Assembly: GCA_013298075.1 (NCBI GenBank)
Contig: JAAFJG010000023.1
Location: forward strand, 1-61,775
Direction: 5' to 3'
DNA length: 61,775 nucleotides
DNA from: Cytophagales bacterium
Lineage (GTDB): Bacteria > Bacteroidota > Bacteroidia > Cytophagales > Microscillaceae
This document shows positions 61,731 through 61,775 of this stretch, piece after piece (positions within the stretch are counted from its first letter, which is position 1; every line of letters begins with the position of its first letter). Under the pieces are notes generated by a model that searched no databases, had not been told where the DNA came from, and worked only from the letters and a program-made list of their open reading frames with translations. A program made the position numbers and the translations under genes.

Positions 61731-61775
61731 ATGGTTTGTAGTAGTAAATTATTAAAAATAATTGAGTCGTTAAAA
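61731..61775 (+). CDS. Start of a gene cut by the window edge
   Basis: Fifteen open codons (MVCSSKLLKIIESLK) from an ATG well placed after a -7 box. Too little is present to identify the product. Confidence 0.4.
   Translation, partial: MVCSSKLLKIIESLK

Overview
The window is very AT-rich DNA (roughly 70-75% A+T by eye, not counted) from a member of the Bacteroidota, most likely the Cytophagia. Supporting evidence: a PorP/SprF-OmpA type IX-associated outer-membrane protein, a Bacteroidota-style LptD, an atpD-atpC pair standing alone, 7TMR-DISM/SpoIIE signalling, and repeated promoter boxes of the Bacteroidota form TTTG-N20-TAnnTTTG. I cannot name a genus. No rRNA, CRISPR array, integrase or transposase gene was seen.

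Layout. 0.3-1.6 kb: a two-gene unit ending in a PIN nuclease. 1.8-8.1 kb: a split RND efflux system (adaptor and pump about 2 kb apart, each preceded by a copy of the same ~88 bp element), a PP2C phosphatase and a DUF2490 protein. 8.6-22.1 kb: a 13.5 kb island transcribed leftward, containing two putative effectors and a run of lipoproteins or secreted proteins. 22.3-35.3 kb: a DUF6734-like protein, an amidase, an MreD-like protein, a propeller protein, riboflavin synthase, a ROK kinase, a SpoIIE phosphatase, a DUF4178 protein, a Ser-rich lipoprotein, DapD and an NlpC/P60 peptidase. 35.5-43.8 kb: UbiE, an unknown, PorP-OmpA, a META lipoprotein and LptD. 43.9-47.6 kb: an overlapping DUF262 / AAA-DUF3696 / unknown operon followed by KptA, a candidate defence operon. 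47.7-61.8 kb: aminotransferase, a broken photolyase copy and an intact photolyase-like gene, UbiA, an HD hydrolase, an HMA membrane protein, AtpD/AtpC, DinB-like, PD-(D/E)XK-like, a thermonuclease, an oxidoreductase, a peroxiredoxin-like protein, tRNA-Arg and HflX.

Most notable system. In the 8.6-22.1 kb island two genes (13733-12669 and 22148-21318) share an almost identical upstream block and first ~39 codons, then diverge completely. One continues into a SleB-like cell-wall hydrolase core, the other into what may be a papain-like cysteine enzyme. Each is followed by lipoprotein genes, as expected if the toxins act on peptidoglycan in the periplasm and the lipoproteins are immunity proteins. 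Between the intact loci lie short relics of the same leader (18662-18693, 19540-19621, 15957-15995), one joined to the 3' end of a deleted effector. A 293-residue lipoprotein occurs twice with one amino-acid difference. The region reads as a fossil record of repeated gain and loss of effector-immunity modules that use an unusually short leader.

Intergenic DNA is full of dispersed, transposase-less repeats: a ~200-240 bp family built around a CCTCCAGAT hairpin (seven copies or fragments), an element with ~20 bp terminal inverted repeats (two copies), a 131 bp element nested inside one of those (two copies), and a fourth element with an inner GC-rich inverted repeat (two copies).
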